DNA from: Candidatus Fermentibacteraceae bacterium
GTDB lineage: Bacteria > Fermentibacterota > Fermentibacteria > Fermentibacterales > JCC-6
Length of the DNA: 6,534 nt
Direction of reading: 5' to 3'
Assembly (NCBI GenBank): GCA_030596465.1
Contig: JAUVJW010000118.1
Coordinates: 1-6,534 of the forward strand
Shown here: positions 1-5,874 of the stretch, in pieces
Layout of the letters: every line of letters begins with the position of its first letter
How positions within the stretch are numbered: the stretch's first letter is position 1
Made by a program: the position numbers and the translations under genes
The notes under the pieces: generated by a model
What the model saw: the letters and a program-made list of their open reading frames with translations, nothing else
What the model was told of the DNA's origin: nothing
Database searches by the model: none

Positions 1-1508
1 CCGTATCTTATCCGGGCAACCTCGGAAAGATTACCGTTTCTTTCAGCCTTCTTTTCCTGAATCCGAAGGTCATCGATTTTCCGGGAAAGCTCCCGTGTCA
101 GGTTGATAGCCTCCCTCTCGTTCTTCCACCTTGCTTCAAGAGCGGAATACTCCTCCTTTAAATCTGCAATTTCTTTTTTTACCTCGCCCAGCTTTATCTT
201 TGAGGCTTTATCCCGCTCCCGCTTCAGTCCCTCGCATGCTATTTCGAGTCTGGTAATCTGCCGCTTCAGTGCATCAACTTCTGCCGGCATGCTGTCTATT
301 TCTATGCGAAGACGACTCGCGGCTTCATCAACAAGGTCAATCGCTTTGTCAGGCAGAAACCGGTCAGAAATGTATCTGTCACTGAGAGAGGCTGCGGCCA
401 CCAGCGCCTGATCCTGGATGTGAATCCCATGGTGAACTTCGTATCTCTCCCGGAGACCTCTCAAAATATTAACGGTGTCCTCTACTGAAGGGGGTTCCAC
501 CATAACAGGCTGGAATCGTCTTTCCAAAGCGGCGTCCTTTTCAATGTATTTTCTGTATTCATCCAGTGTGGTAGCAACTAAGCAGTCTAAAACTCCCCTT
601 GCAAGGGCCGGTTTAAGCATGTTCGCGGCATCCACCGCTCCCTGAGCCGCTCCCGCGCCAACAAGAGTATGCATCTCGTCTATGAAAAGAATTACCCTCC
701 CGTCGCTGGCGGATATCTCAGAAAGAACCGCTTTGAGTCTCTCTTCAAATTCCCCCCGAAATTTTGCGCCGGCAATGAGAGAACCCATGTCCAGCGACAT
801 AAGGCTCTTGTTCTTAAGGGTCTCCGGCACATCATCCTCTGCAATTCTTCCGGCAAGACCTTCCACAATAGCGGTTTTGCCAACACCCGGTTCGCCGATC
901 AGAACAGGATTGTTCTTTCTGCGCCTGCACAGTATCTGCATTGTACGCATTATTTCATCGTCTCTGCCAATGACCGGATCAAGTTTCTGCTGCTTCGCAA
1001 GGGCGGTAAGATCTTTTGTGTACTTTTTCAGTGCCTCGTAACTATCTTCTGCGTTCTCACTTGTAACTCTGGAAGATCCCCTTATCTCCGACAGGGCTTC
1101 CAGGAAGTTCTGTTCTGTTATTCCCAGTTCCTGAAGAACATCGGTGGCCTTTCCCCGAGAGGAAAGGATACCCATGAAGAGGTGCTCGCTGGCTACAAAA
1201 TCGTCCTTCATCTTTTCCGCGGATTTTTCTGCGGCCTTCATTGCATTCAATGAAGAACGAGATAAAGCCGGCTGAGATCCTCCTGACGATCGCGGAAGAT
1301 TTCCAAGGGCACTTCCAATGACTTCGGTCAGCGAAAGAAGTGGAACTCCAAGACGATTCATCACTCCGGGAATCGTTCCGGAACCATCCTTAACAAGTGC
1401 CGAAAGTATATGCAGAGGAGTAACCTCGGGATTACCTGCCGAAGAAGCTGAATTAACTGCTTCGGTCACTGCCTCTCTGGCTTTAATTGTGAGTTTTTCC
1501 AATGTCAT
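1..1508 (-). CDS. clpB: ATP-dependent chaperone ClpB, N-terminal 502 residues (C-terminus beyond the window)
   Basis: ClpB is a cytoplasmic hexameric AAA+ disaggregase that works with DnaK/DnaJ/GrpE to pull aggregated proteins through a central pore. The minus-strand translation is open from 1508 to the window edge. Visible parts in order: a Clp N-domain (about residues 1-145, with LTIKAREAV and PLHILSALV); the first AAA+ domain with Walker A GEPGVGKT (205-212), pore loop GAKFRGEFEERL (247-258), Walker B ILFIDE (273-278), sensor region ATTLDEYR and arginine finger in ALERRF (R330/R331); and a coiled-coil middle domain from about residue 405. The coiled coil, rich in Lys/Glu and ending at VARIRY, distinguishes ClpB from ClpA and ClpC. 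The second AAA+ domain lies outside the window. Two small deviations from the usual ClpB pattern are Phe for Tyr in the pore loop and Val for Gly before ATTLDEYR. The ATG at 1508 has AAGGAG 5 nt upstream, which favours it over an in-frame ATG at 1532. No CIRCE element precedes it. Confidence 0.97.
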   Translation of the reverse strand, partial: MTLEKLTIKAREAVTEAVNSASSAGNPEVTPLHILSALVKDGSGTIPGVMNRLGVPLLSLTEVIGSALGNLPRSSGGSQPALSRSSLNAMKAAEKSAEKMKDDFVASEHLFMGILSSRGKATDVLQELGITEQNFLEALSEIRGSSRVTSENAEDSYEALKKYTKDLTALAKQQKLDPVIGRDDEIMRTMQILCRRRKNNPVLIGEPGVGKTAIVEGLAGRIAEDDVPETLKNKSLMSLDMGSLIAGAKFRGEFEERLKAVLSEISASDGRVILFIDEMHTLVGAGAAQGAVDAANMLKPALARGVLDCLVATTLDEYRKYIEKDAALERRFQPVMVEPPSVEDTVNILRGLRERYEVHHGIHIQDQALVAAASLSDRYISDRFLPDKAIDLVDEAASRLRIEIDSMPAEVDALKRQITRLEIACEGLKRERDKASKIKLGEVKKEIADLKEEYSALEARWKNEREAINLTRELSRKIDDLRIQEKKAERNGNLSEVARIRY

Positions 1509-1513
1509 GTTTT

Positions 1514-1519
1514 CTCCTT
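1514..1519 (-). promoter_or_regulatory. Ribosome binding site of clpB
   Basis: AAGGAG on the minus strand, 5 nt before the ATG at 1508. It decides the start: the in-frame ATG at 1532 would add eight residues but lacks a Shine-Dalgarno sequence, and this site would lie inside its coding sequence. Confidence 0.8.
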
Positions 1520-1616
1520 TTACCTTTTGCATTAGCAAAACTCAGGCCAAGAGATAGCGCTATATATTGCCTCTTTTTAACTAATATCGTTACGCGGCAG
1601 AAAAGAAGGCTCTATA

Positions 1617-1635
1617 CTGTGCCAAAATGACACAG
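1617..1635. promoter_or_regulatory. Operator-like inverted repeat CTGTGCCA-AAA-TGACACAG
   Basis: Two 8-bp arms separated by AAA pair at 7 of 8 positions; the single mismatch is C against T in the sixth place of the arm. The size and dyad symmetry suit a dimeric helix-turn-helix regulator. It lies 109 bp upstream of the clpB start and 296 bp upstream of the oxidoreductase start, so clpB is the nearer candidate target. No regulator family can be assigned from the sequence, and a chance match is possible. Confidence 0.35.
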
Positions 1636-1668
1636 CTACAAAAACTATTAAAAATAGTCCCGGCCTGA

Positions 1669-1845
1669 CCCGGATCCATCACAGGTTACTGTCGCGAAAT
1701 GCCGTAGATTGTTGTTCGGCCAAGGCATACGACTGGCGACCCCGCAGGCATACTTTTGCAGTATGTTGAGGATGGCGACGGGAGTATAACGAAGGCTGTG
1801 CAGCGAGATACGGTATTGCAGCAAGAAACTTGTGATGGATTCGGG
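1669..1845 (+). repeat. 177-bp imperfect palindrome, long-hairpin element (structured RNA or MITE-like)
   Basis: The outer 19 nt (1669-1687 and 1827-1845) are inverted repeats matching at 17 of 19 positions. Pairing continues inward: AATGCCGTA (1698-1706) with TACGGTATT (1809-1817), then 1709-1721 with 1794-1806, ATAC (1727-1730) with GTAT (1784-1787), and an apical stem GGCATAC/GTATGTT (1747-1753 and 1761-1767) around a TTTTGCA loop. The centre stays near 1757 with a one-nucleotide bulge. About ten of the imperfect positions are G opposite T or T opposite G on the plus strand, so they are G-U pairs in a plus-strand RNA, whereas only one or two would be G-U in a minus-strand RNA. That bias suggests a folded transcript rather than a DNA palindrome alone. 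It lies 85 bp upstream of the oxidoreductase gene, so it may be in its leader. It could also be a dispersed intergenic repeat or a MITE relic; copy number cannot be seen here. Confidence 0.6.
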
Positions 1846-1930
1846 CTGATCATGTCTTTACCATTGGTTTCATTTGTTGTAGCTTTCAGCTGTACGCAAG
1901 GTAATCACACAATACAATCCGGAGGTAAGA

Positions 1931-2926
1931 ATGGCCAGCATTGGAATAATAGGACTCGGCTACTGGGGTCCCAATCTTCTTAGAAACATTGTCGCCAACA
2001 GAAGAAGCGATAAAATTGTGATCTGTGACAAAGACCCCGGGCGTTTGAGTAAAATATCGGAACGATTTCCAACCTGCCACAAAACACTGGATGCCAAAGA
2101 TATCTTTAATGATCCGGAGATTGACGCTGTAATTATCTCTACCAGCGTTTCCAGCCACTACCCTCTGGCAATGGAAGCTATGAAGGCTGGAAAACATGTA
2201 TTTGTAGAAAAGCCGTTTGCCGAAGATACAAAAAAGGCCGAGGAGATGGTTCAATACGCCGAGGATAACAAGCTCGTAACCATGGTCGGCCATACATTCC
2301 TTTATTCGCCTCCAGTACTTAAAATCAAGCAGATCCTGAATAGCAAAGAACTTGGAGACATAAGATTCATCACAAGTACCAGAGTAAATCTGGGGCTGCA
2401 CCAGAAAGATGTTTCTGTTATCTGGGATCTTGCTCCTCACGACTTTTCCATGCTCTTTTACTGGCTTGACGAAGAACCCAACTTTGTGGAAGCATTCGGA
2501 CATGACTATGTTCTGAAAGGCATTCCTGATGTTGCCTTCATCAATCTCGGCTTCCCAAGCGGTGCCACAGCAAATGTTCAGGTAGCATGGCTGGCTCCAT
2601 CCAAACTCAGGAAAACTGTCATTGTAGGTAGCAGAAAGATGCTTATCTACGATGATACAGAGCCCTACGAGAAGATTAAAATATTTGATAAGGGCGTTGA
2701 CATCCTCGAACCTGAGACCTTTGGCGAATACCAGCTTTCATACCGCACGGGAGACATTGTCAGCCCGCAGATCGACTCATTTGAACCACTTCATTCAGAA
2801 ATGGAGGAATTTCTCCGCTGTGTGGAAACCGGAGCAACTCCAAGAACATCCGGGAGAAGCGGCATGGGGGTAGTAAAAGCGCTTGAAACCGCAGACCTGA
2901 GTCTTTCAGCCAAGCTGAATAAATAG
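1931..2926 (+). CDS. Gfo/Idh/MocA-family NAD(P)-dependent oxidoreductase
   Basis: A 331-residue cytoplasmic dehydrogenase of the family that oxidises or reduces sugars, inositols and nucleotide sugars using tightly bound NAD(P). The N-terminal Rossmann fold shows GLGYWG (8-13, the GxGxxG dinucleotide loop), an acidic Asp33 at the end of beta-2 that suggests NAD, and the family hallmark EKP at 93-95, whose Lys helps in catalysis. The C-terminal alpha/beta domain carries DLAPHD (166-171), the Asp and His of the usual catalytic region. Length and motif order are normal for the family. The opening GLGYWGPN and the overall pattern resemble members found in polysaccharide and nucleotide-sugar clusters such as the WlbA/WbpB type, but the substrate cannot be read from the sequence. 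GGAGG lies 5 nt before the ATG. The next gene starts 6 bp after the stop, so this is probably the first gene of a three-gene operon. Confidence 0.93.
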   Translation: MASIGIIGLGYWGPNLLRNIVANRRSDKIVICDKDPGRLSKISERFPTCHKTLDAKDIFNDPEIDAVIISTSVSSHYPLAMEAMKAGKHVFVEKPFAEDTKKAEEMVQYAEDNKLVTMVGHTFLYSPPVLKIKQILNSKELGDIRFITSTRVNLGLHQKDVSVIWDLAPHDFSMLFYWLDEEPNFVEAFGHDYVLKGIPDVAFINLGFPSGATANVQVAWLAPSKLRKTVIVGSRKMLIYDDTEPYEKIKIFDKGVDILEPETFGEYQLSYRTGDIVSPQIDSFEPLHSEMEEFLRCVETGATPRTSGRSGMGVVKALETADLSLSAKLNK

Positions 2927-2932
2927 CAGGCC

Positions 2933-3883
2933 ATGAAGCAGCCGCCAAAAGTCCTTCTCAAGTACCTGGGTGTCTCACTGGAAAAAGGTCTGCCTTTATC
3001 CATTGACTTTGCCGTACTGGCAGGAACGATGGCGGCTCTTCTTGGAGATAGTGATTCCGCGGCAGAAGCTCTTGCAAGCTTTGCCGCTGGATTTTCATCA
3101 CCTCCTGTCGGCAAAGTTGTAACAGGAGTTAACATGTCTTTATCCACATCTCGCGAAGGAAGAGCCGCAACGGGATACATTTCCGACAATATCGAAGCCC
3201 CACCGGGGATGACCGTTAAAGGCTGTATTAATCTGGCTGTTACCGGCTACGGGAAAAGCAGGAATGAAACAGCCCGGCGAACGGATGAGCTTCTGGAGTG
3301 GCTTGACCTTGTCTCTATTGCCGGAGTACCCGTAGAAAAACTTGAATCCTCGGAGGTTCAAAGAACCACACTTGCCATTGCAATGGCAACTTCACCGGAA
3401 CTTCTTATTGTTGACTGCCCTGTCCACGACTCTCTTCATGCAAGGCTGAAGACTTTTTCTGAAGTGGGAAATACCGTTCTGTTCAGAGCATCTTCTCTGG
3501 GACAGATTCCTTATGGCGTGGAACGTATCGCTCTCTGCGATAAAAACGGTATCAGTAGAATCGTAAGACACTCGGAACTTGCTGCCATGTCTCTGGGAGG
3601 TTCTGAAATCACTGTTTCCTTCTATCCCTCAATACCCCGCAAACAGCTTGAAAAAATCGAAGGTATTAAGAACCTGGTTCATGTTGGTGGGCTTTACAAA
3701 TTTACCCATGCTGACACAGTACATGCTATAACCAAATTGATGCTCATGGCAAGAGCAAACTCCAGAGCTGTTGTAGAACTCAATTTATCACCCATCCCGC
3801 CAGCCGCCCTTCTGAAGATGTTCAATCCACCTGATGAGTCACAGATCCCAATTGATTTGTTTGGTGGGGAGGAAGGTTTCTGA
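2933..3883 (+). CDS. ABC-transporter ATPase-like protein with all catalytic motifs lost (pseudo-ATPase)
   Basis: A 316-residue protein that follows the layout of an ABC-2-type ATPase: a nucleotide-binding-domain-like part (about 1-215) and a C-terminal domain (about 222-300) resembling the tail common in drug or polysaccharide exporter ATPases. Every active motif is degraded. The Walker A position reads GDSDSAAEA (38-46), with no Lys and no Ser/Thr. The Q-loop Gln is replaced by Asp85 after GYIS. The signature reads LESSEVQR (137-144) instead of LSGGxxQR. Walker B is LLIVDCP (157-163), with Cys162 in place of the catalytic Glu. The H-loop His is replaced by Ser187. The fold-level framework remains (TVKGCINLA, DELLEWLDL, RTTLAIAMATSPELLIVD), and the frame is intact for the family's full length. 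I infer a protein that cannot hydrolyse ATP, perhaps a scaffold, a regulator or half of a heterodimer. Its ATG is preceded only by a weak AGG; the stop 6 bp upstream suggests translational coupling. The membrane-protein gene starts 2 bp after its stop. Confidence 0.8.
   Translation: MKQPPKVLLKYLGVSLEKGLPLSIDFAVLAGTMAALLGDSDSAAEALASFAAGFSSPPVGKVVTGVNMSLSTSREGRAATGYISDNIEAPPGMTVKGCINLAVTGYGKSRNETARRTDELLEWLDLVSIAGVPVEKLESSEVQRTTLAIAMATSPELLIVDCPVHDSLHARLKTFSEVGNTVLFRASSLGQIPYGVERIALCDKNGISRIVRHSELAAMSLGGSEITVSFYPSIPRKQLEKIEGIKNLVHVGGLYKFTHADTVHAITKLMLMARANSRAVVELNLSPIPPAALLKMFNPPDESQIPIDLFGGEEGF
3870..3876 (+). promoter_or_regulatory. Ribosome binding site supporting a TTG start of the membrane-protein gene
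   Basis: AGGAAGG within the purine-rich end of the upstream gene, 9 nt before the TTG at 3886. It supports the TTG start over the in-frame ATG codons at 3913 and 3916, which have no Shine-Dalgarno sequence. Confidence 0.6.
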
Positions 3884-3885
3884 AC

Positions 3886-4518
3886 TTGCAGATAATTATC
3901 TTTACGGCAAAGATGATGTGGAAAAACGCGATCAACCGTAAAAGCAGATTGTGGCTCAGTGGCTTCCTCCTGGTTAGTCTGTTCGTAATTACCCCGCAGG
4001 AAAGAATTCTCTCACAGCTTGTTTCATTTTCTGTAATATTTCCATCTGTGTTTCTACTGACAGACTGGAATGGTTCTGCTGCCCGAAAAGGCATTATGAC
4101 ACTTATCGCCCGAAGTGACAGACCAAAGGTGGTTAAAATTGCTGAATGGTCCATTCCCGCTCTGGTCGGAGCCGTCATCTCTTCACTGGCGGTGTTTGCT
4201 GTATCCGCTCCACCTCCCTGGCAGTTCTGGGTTGCGGCATCACTGATCGCGACTTCATTTTCCCTGATTTTTCTTGTGACAGAACAGTACATGAAATATG
4301 CCGGAAGAGCTATCTTAAGTCTCATGTGGCTGGTTCAGATCAAAGAACACACCGGCAGAGTTACCGATCTGTTGCTGTTTACCGGTTATCCTGCGGCTGT
4401 TCTTCCCGCCGACCTGAATACAGACTCACTCCACCCGGACAGCTATGTACTGACATCGCTGATAGTAATGTTCCTTACAGCAAGTATCTATGTGTATTTA
4501 CTGAAAAGAAAAACCTGA
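3886..4518 (+). CDS. Small polytopic membrane protein, likely ABC-2-type permease partner
   Basis: 210 residues, mostly hydrophobic. Membrane segments are seen at about 22-37, 45-60, 89-107, 113-131, 141-152 and 187-205, giving five or six helices; the N-terminus before the first is basic (KNAINRKSR) and the C-terminus ends KRKT. No enzymatic motif is seen. The start is TTG, placed 2 bp after the stop of the ABC-like gene and backed by the AGGAAGG site. The position directly after an ABC-2-like ATPase gene suggests the membrane half of an ABC-type system. The length is below that of a typical ABC-2 permease, and the sequence alone does not prove the family. Because the neighbouring ATPase looks inactive, the pair may be non-transporting or may depend on an ATPase encoded elsewhere. 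The last 31 bp overlap the 3' end of the convergent trmFO. Confidence 0.78.
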   Translation: MQIIIFTAKMMWKNAINRKSRLWLSGFLLVSLFVITPQERILSQLVSFSVIFPSVFLLTDWNGSAARKGIMTLIARSDRPKVVKIAEWSIPALVGAVISSLAVFAVSAPPPWQFWVAASLIATSFSLIFLVTEQYMKYAGRAILSLMWLVQIKEHTGRVTDLLLFTGYPAAVLPADLNTDSLHPDSYVLTSLIVMFLTASIYVYLLKRKT

Positions 4519-5801
4519 CTTTCCAGCCATTTTTCAAGACTCATAAGAGCTCTATCGGCCTGCGCTTCTCTCCTCGCTCTGCGACCTCCCCGGGGTTTCT
4601 TTTTCAGGGGAGGGAAAAGTCCGTAATTGATGTTTGACGGCTGGTAATTATCGGTAACAGCCGCAGTGGGGTATCTTAAAATCGCCCCGATAGCAGTATC
4701 AGCCGAAGGCAGCGTATCAGTACCCGCCACAAGTATTCCTGCCAGGTAACCGGATGCGATAGATTCAATATAACCCTCTACGCCTGTTATCTGACCGGCG
4801 AACATTATTCTTTCATCAGTCCTGAGGCGCATTCTGCAATCAAGCAGAGCCGGGCTGTTGATGAATGTGTTCCTGTGCATAGAACCCAGGCGGACAAACT
4901 CTGCGTTTTCAAGACCCGGTATCATTCTAAAAATTCTTTTCTGCTCGGGATAAGTCAGTTTTGTCTGGAATCCAACCAGATTCCAGGCGGTTCCCGCTTT
5001 GTTTTCCATTCTCAGCTGAACCACAGCAAAAGACCGGATTCCTGTTTTTGGGTCAATTAATCCAACCGGTTTCATAGGACCGAAGGCAAGTGACATATCC
5101 CCGCTGTCCGCAATTGCCTCAACAGGCATACATCCCTGAAAGTGAATTTCTTTTTCAAAATCACGGGTGGACACCCTGTTCCCGAGTTTCAACTCCCGTA
5201 CAAAGTTGTAGTATTCTTCCTCTGTGAACGGGCAGTTTAAATAATCGGCATCCCCATCAGTCTCATAACGGTTCTGAAAGAATGCGCGATCCATGTTGAT
5301 GGATTCAAAATCAACCACTGGTGCAATAGCATCATAAAAGTAAAGCGACCCGCTTCCTGTAAGCTCACTGATAGAATCTGCAAGTGATCCGGAGGCCAGG
5401 GGACCTGCGGCAATTATCACTTTGCCCTGAGGTATTTCGGTAACTTCTTCTTTCTTCACGGTTATCAGCTTCTGCCTGCAAAGCATCTTCTGAACAGTTC
5501 TGCTGAATTCTTCTCTGTCCACAGCCAGGGCTCCGCCGGCAGGAATGCGACAGTTATCAGCGGCCTTCATAAGGAAGGATCCGCACCTGCGAAGTTCTTC
5601 TTTCAAAAGCCCCGGCGCATTATGCGGAAGGTCTGAACGCAACGAGTTCGAGCAGACAAGTTCAGCCGGAAGACCTGTGGTGTGCGCAGGAGTCATCTTT
5701 GCAGGACGCATTTCATATAAATCAACTTCAATACCAAGACCAGCGGCCTGAAGAGCCGCTTCACATCCCGCAAGACCTGCGCCCACAATCGAAACCTTCA
5801 A
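4488..5801 (-). CDS. trmFO: Methylenetetrahydrofolate--tRNA-(uracil-5-)-methyltransferase TrmFO
   Basis: TrmFO is a cytoplasmic flavoenzyme that makes 5-methyluridine at position 54 of the tRNA T-loop, taking the carbon from methylenetetrahydrofolate and reducing it with FADH2. The 437-residue protein has the family's usual length. It starts with the FAD dinucleotide loop GAGLAG (7-12) and continues with YEMRP (29-33) and ELVCSNSLRSD (47-57). C50 matches the position of the reactive cysteine in characterised TrmFO, and C224 in FQGCMPVE matches the second functional cysteine. Further family blocks are FGPMKPVGL, LGSMHRNTFI and FAGQITGVEGY, then a FAD-proximal ESIASGYLAG (346-355). The tail NYGLFPPLKKK followed by a basic helix is also typical. 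The start codon is TTG at 5801 with GGGGG 5 nt upstream; no in-frame ATG or GTG lies just upstream. It is convergent with the membrane-protein gene and divergent from the ORF at 5875. Confidence 0.97.
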   Translation of the reverse strand: MKVSIVGAGLAGCEAALQAAGLGIEVDLYEMRPAKMTPAHTTGLPAELVCSNSLRSDLPHNAPGLLKEELRRCGSFLMKAADNCRIPAGGALAVDREEFSRTVQKMLCRQKLITVKKEEVTEIPQGKVIIAAGPLASGSLADSISELTGSGSLYFYDAIAPVVDFESINMDRAFFQNRYETDGDADYLNCPFTEEEYYNFVRELKLGNRVSTRDFEKEIHFQGCMPVEAIADSGDMSLAFGPMKPVGLIDPKTGIRSFAVVQLRMENKAGTAWNLVGFQTKLTYPEQKRIFRMIPGLENAEFVRLGSMHRNTFINSPALLDCRMRLRTDERIMFAGQITGVEGYIESIASGYLAGILVAGTDTLPSADTAIGAILRYPTAAVTDNYQPSNINYGLFPPLKKKPRGGRRARREAQADRALMSLEKWLESQVFLFSKYT

Positions 5802-5806
5802 GAAAA

Positions 5807-5811
5807 CCCCC
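5807..5811 (-). promoter_or_regulatory. Ribosome binding site of trmFO (TTG start)
   Basis: GGGGG on the minus strand, 5 nt before the TTG at 5801. It is a weaker match than GGAGG, since one pair with the 16S tail would be a wobble. The protein begins MKVSIVGAGLAG, exactly where the family's Rossmann strand starts, so the start is well supported. Confidence 0.5.
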
Positions 5812-5861
5812 GCTGCAAAAAAATTAACATCTGCTTAACAATTAGAGGTTAATATAGTGCG

Positions 5862-5866
5862 GGAGG
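5862..5866 (+). promoter_or_regulatory. Strong ribosome binding site before the ORF at 5875
   Basis: GGAGG, within GGGAGGT, lies 8 nt before the ATG at 5875. It is the main argument that the otherwise unrecognised ORF is translated. Confidence 0.55.
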
Positions 5867-5874
5867 TTTGAAAA

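Larger units (their letters stand above)
1509..1930. other. Divergent intergenic region between clpB and the oxidoreductase operon
   Basis: 422 bp between two divergently transcribed genes. It contains, in order, a 10-bp perfect palindrome ATAGCGCTAT (1554-1563), the inverted repeat at 1617-1635, a small ACTATT-AAA-AATAGT hairpin (1644-1658) and the large palindromic element at 1669-1845. The 85 bp between that element and the next start codon hold no convincing sigma-70 promoter: TTGTAG (1877-1882), 17 bp, GGTAAT (1900-1905) is the best pair I found and it is weak. No convincing protein gene is seen here; the short open frame at 1756-1983 lies mostly within the hairpin element and overlaps the next gene. 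Confidence 0.7.

Noticed and set aside
669..1253. 194-codon plus-strand open frame opposite clpB
   Set aside because: It is a shadow of clpB; the minus strand encodes Walker A/B, pore loop and arginine finger in exactly this stretch.
1619..1634. Sigma-54 promoter (TGGCAC on the minus strand)
   Set aside because: The GC doublet downstream is 11 nt from the GG instead of the required 10, and the TTGCA element is missing.
1509..1668. CIRCE (HrcA) element or heat-shock sigma promoter upstream of clpB
   Set aside because: No TTAGCACTC-N9-GAGTGCTAA match and no recognisable heat-shock -35/-10 pair was found; TTAGCAAAACTC at 1532-1543 is only a partial half-site.
1886..2503. 205-codon minus-strand open frame over the oxidoreductase gene
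   Set aside because: It lies opposite the Rossmann fold and EKP motif of the oxidoreductase and has no ribosome site or recognisable motif.
2791..3189. 132-codon minus-strand open frame
   Set aside because: It spans the junction of two well-supported plus-strand genes and looks like an antisense shadow.
3822..4325. 167-codon minus-strand open frame
   Set aside because: It is antisense to the membrane-protein gene, whose hydrophobic segments explain the sequence; no ribosome site.
4585..4613. CCTCCCC/GGGGAGG inverted repeat with a 15-nt loop just after the membrane-protein stop
   Set aside because: Considered as a terminator, but no T-run follows, and it lies in trmFO codons for the conserved basic tail (KKKPRGG), which explains its composition.
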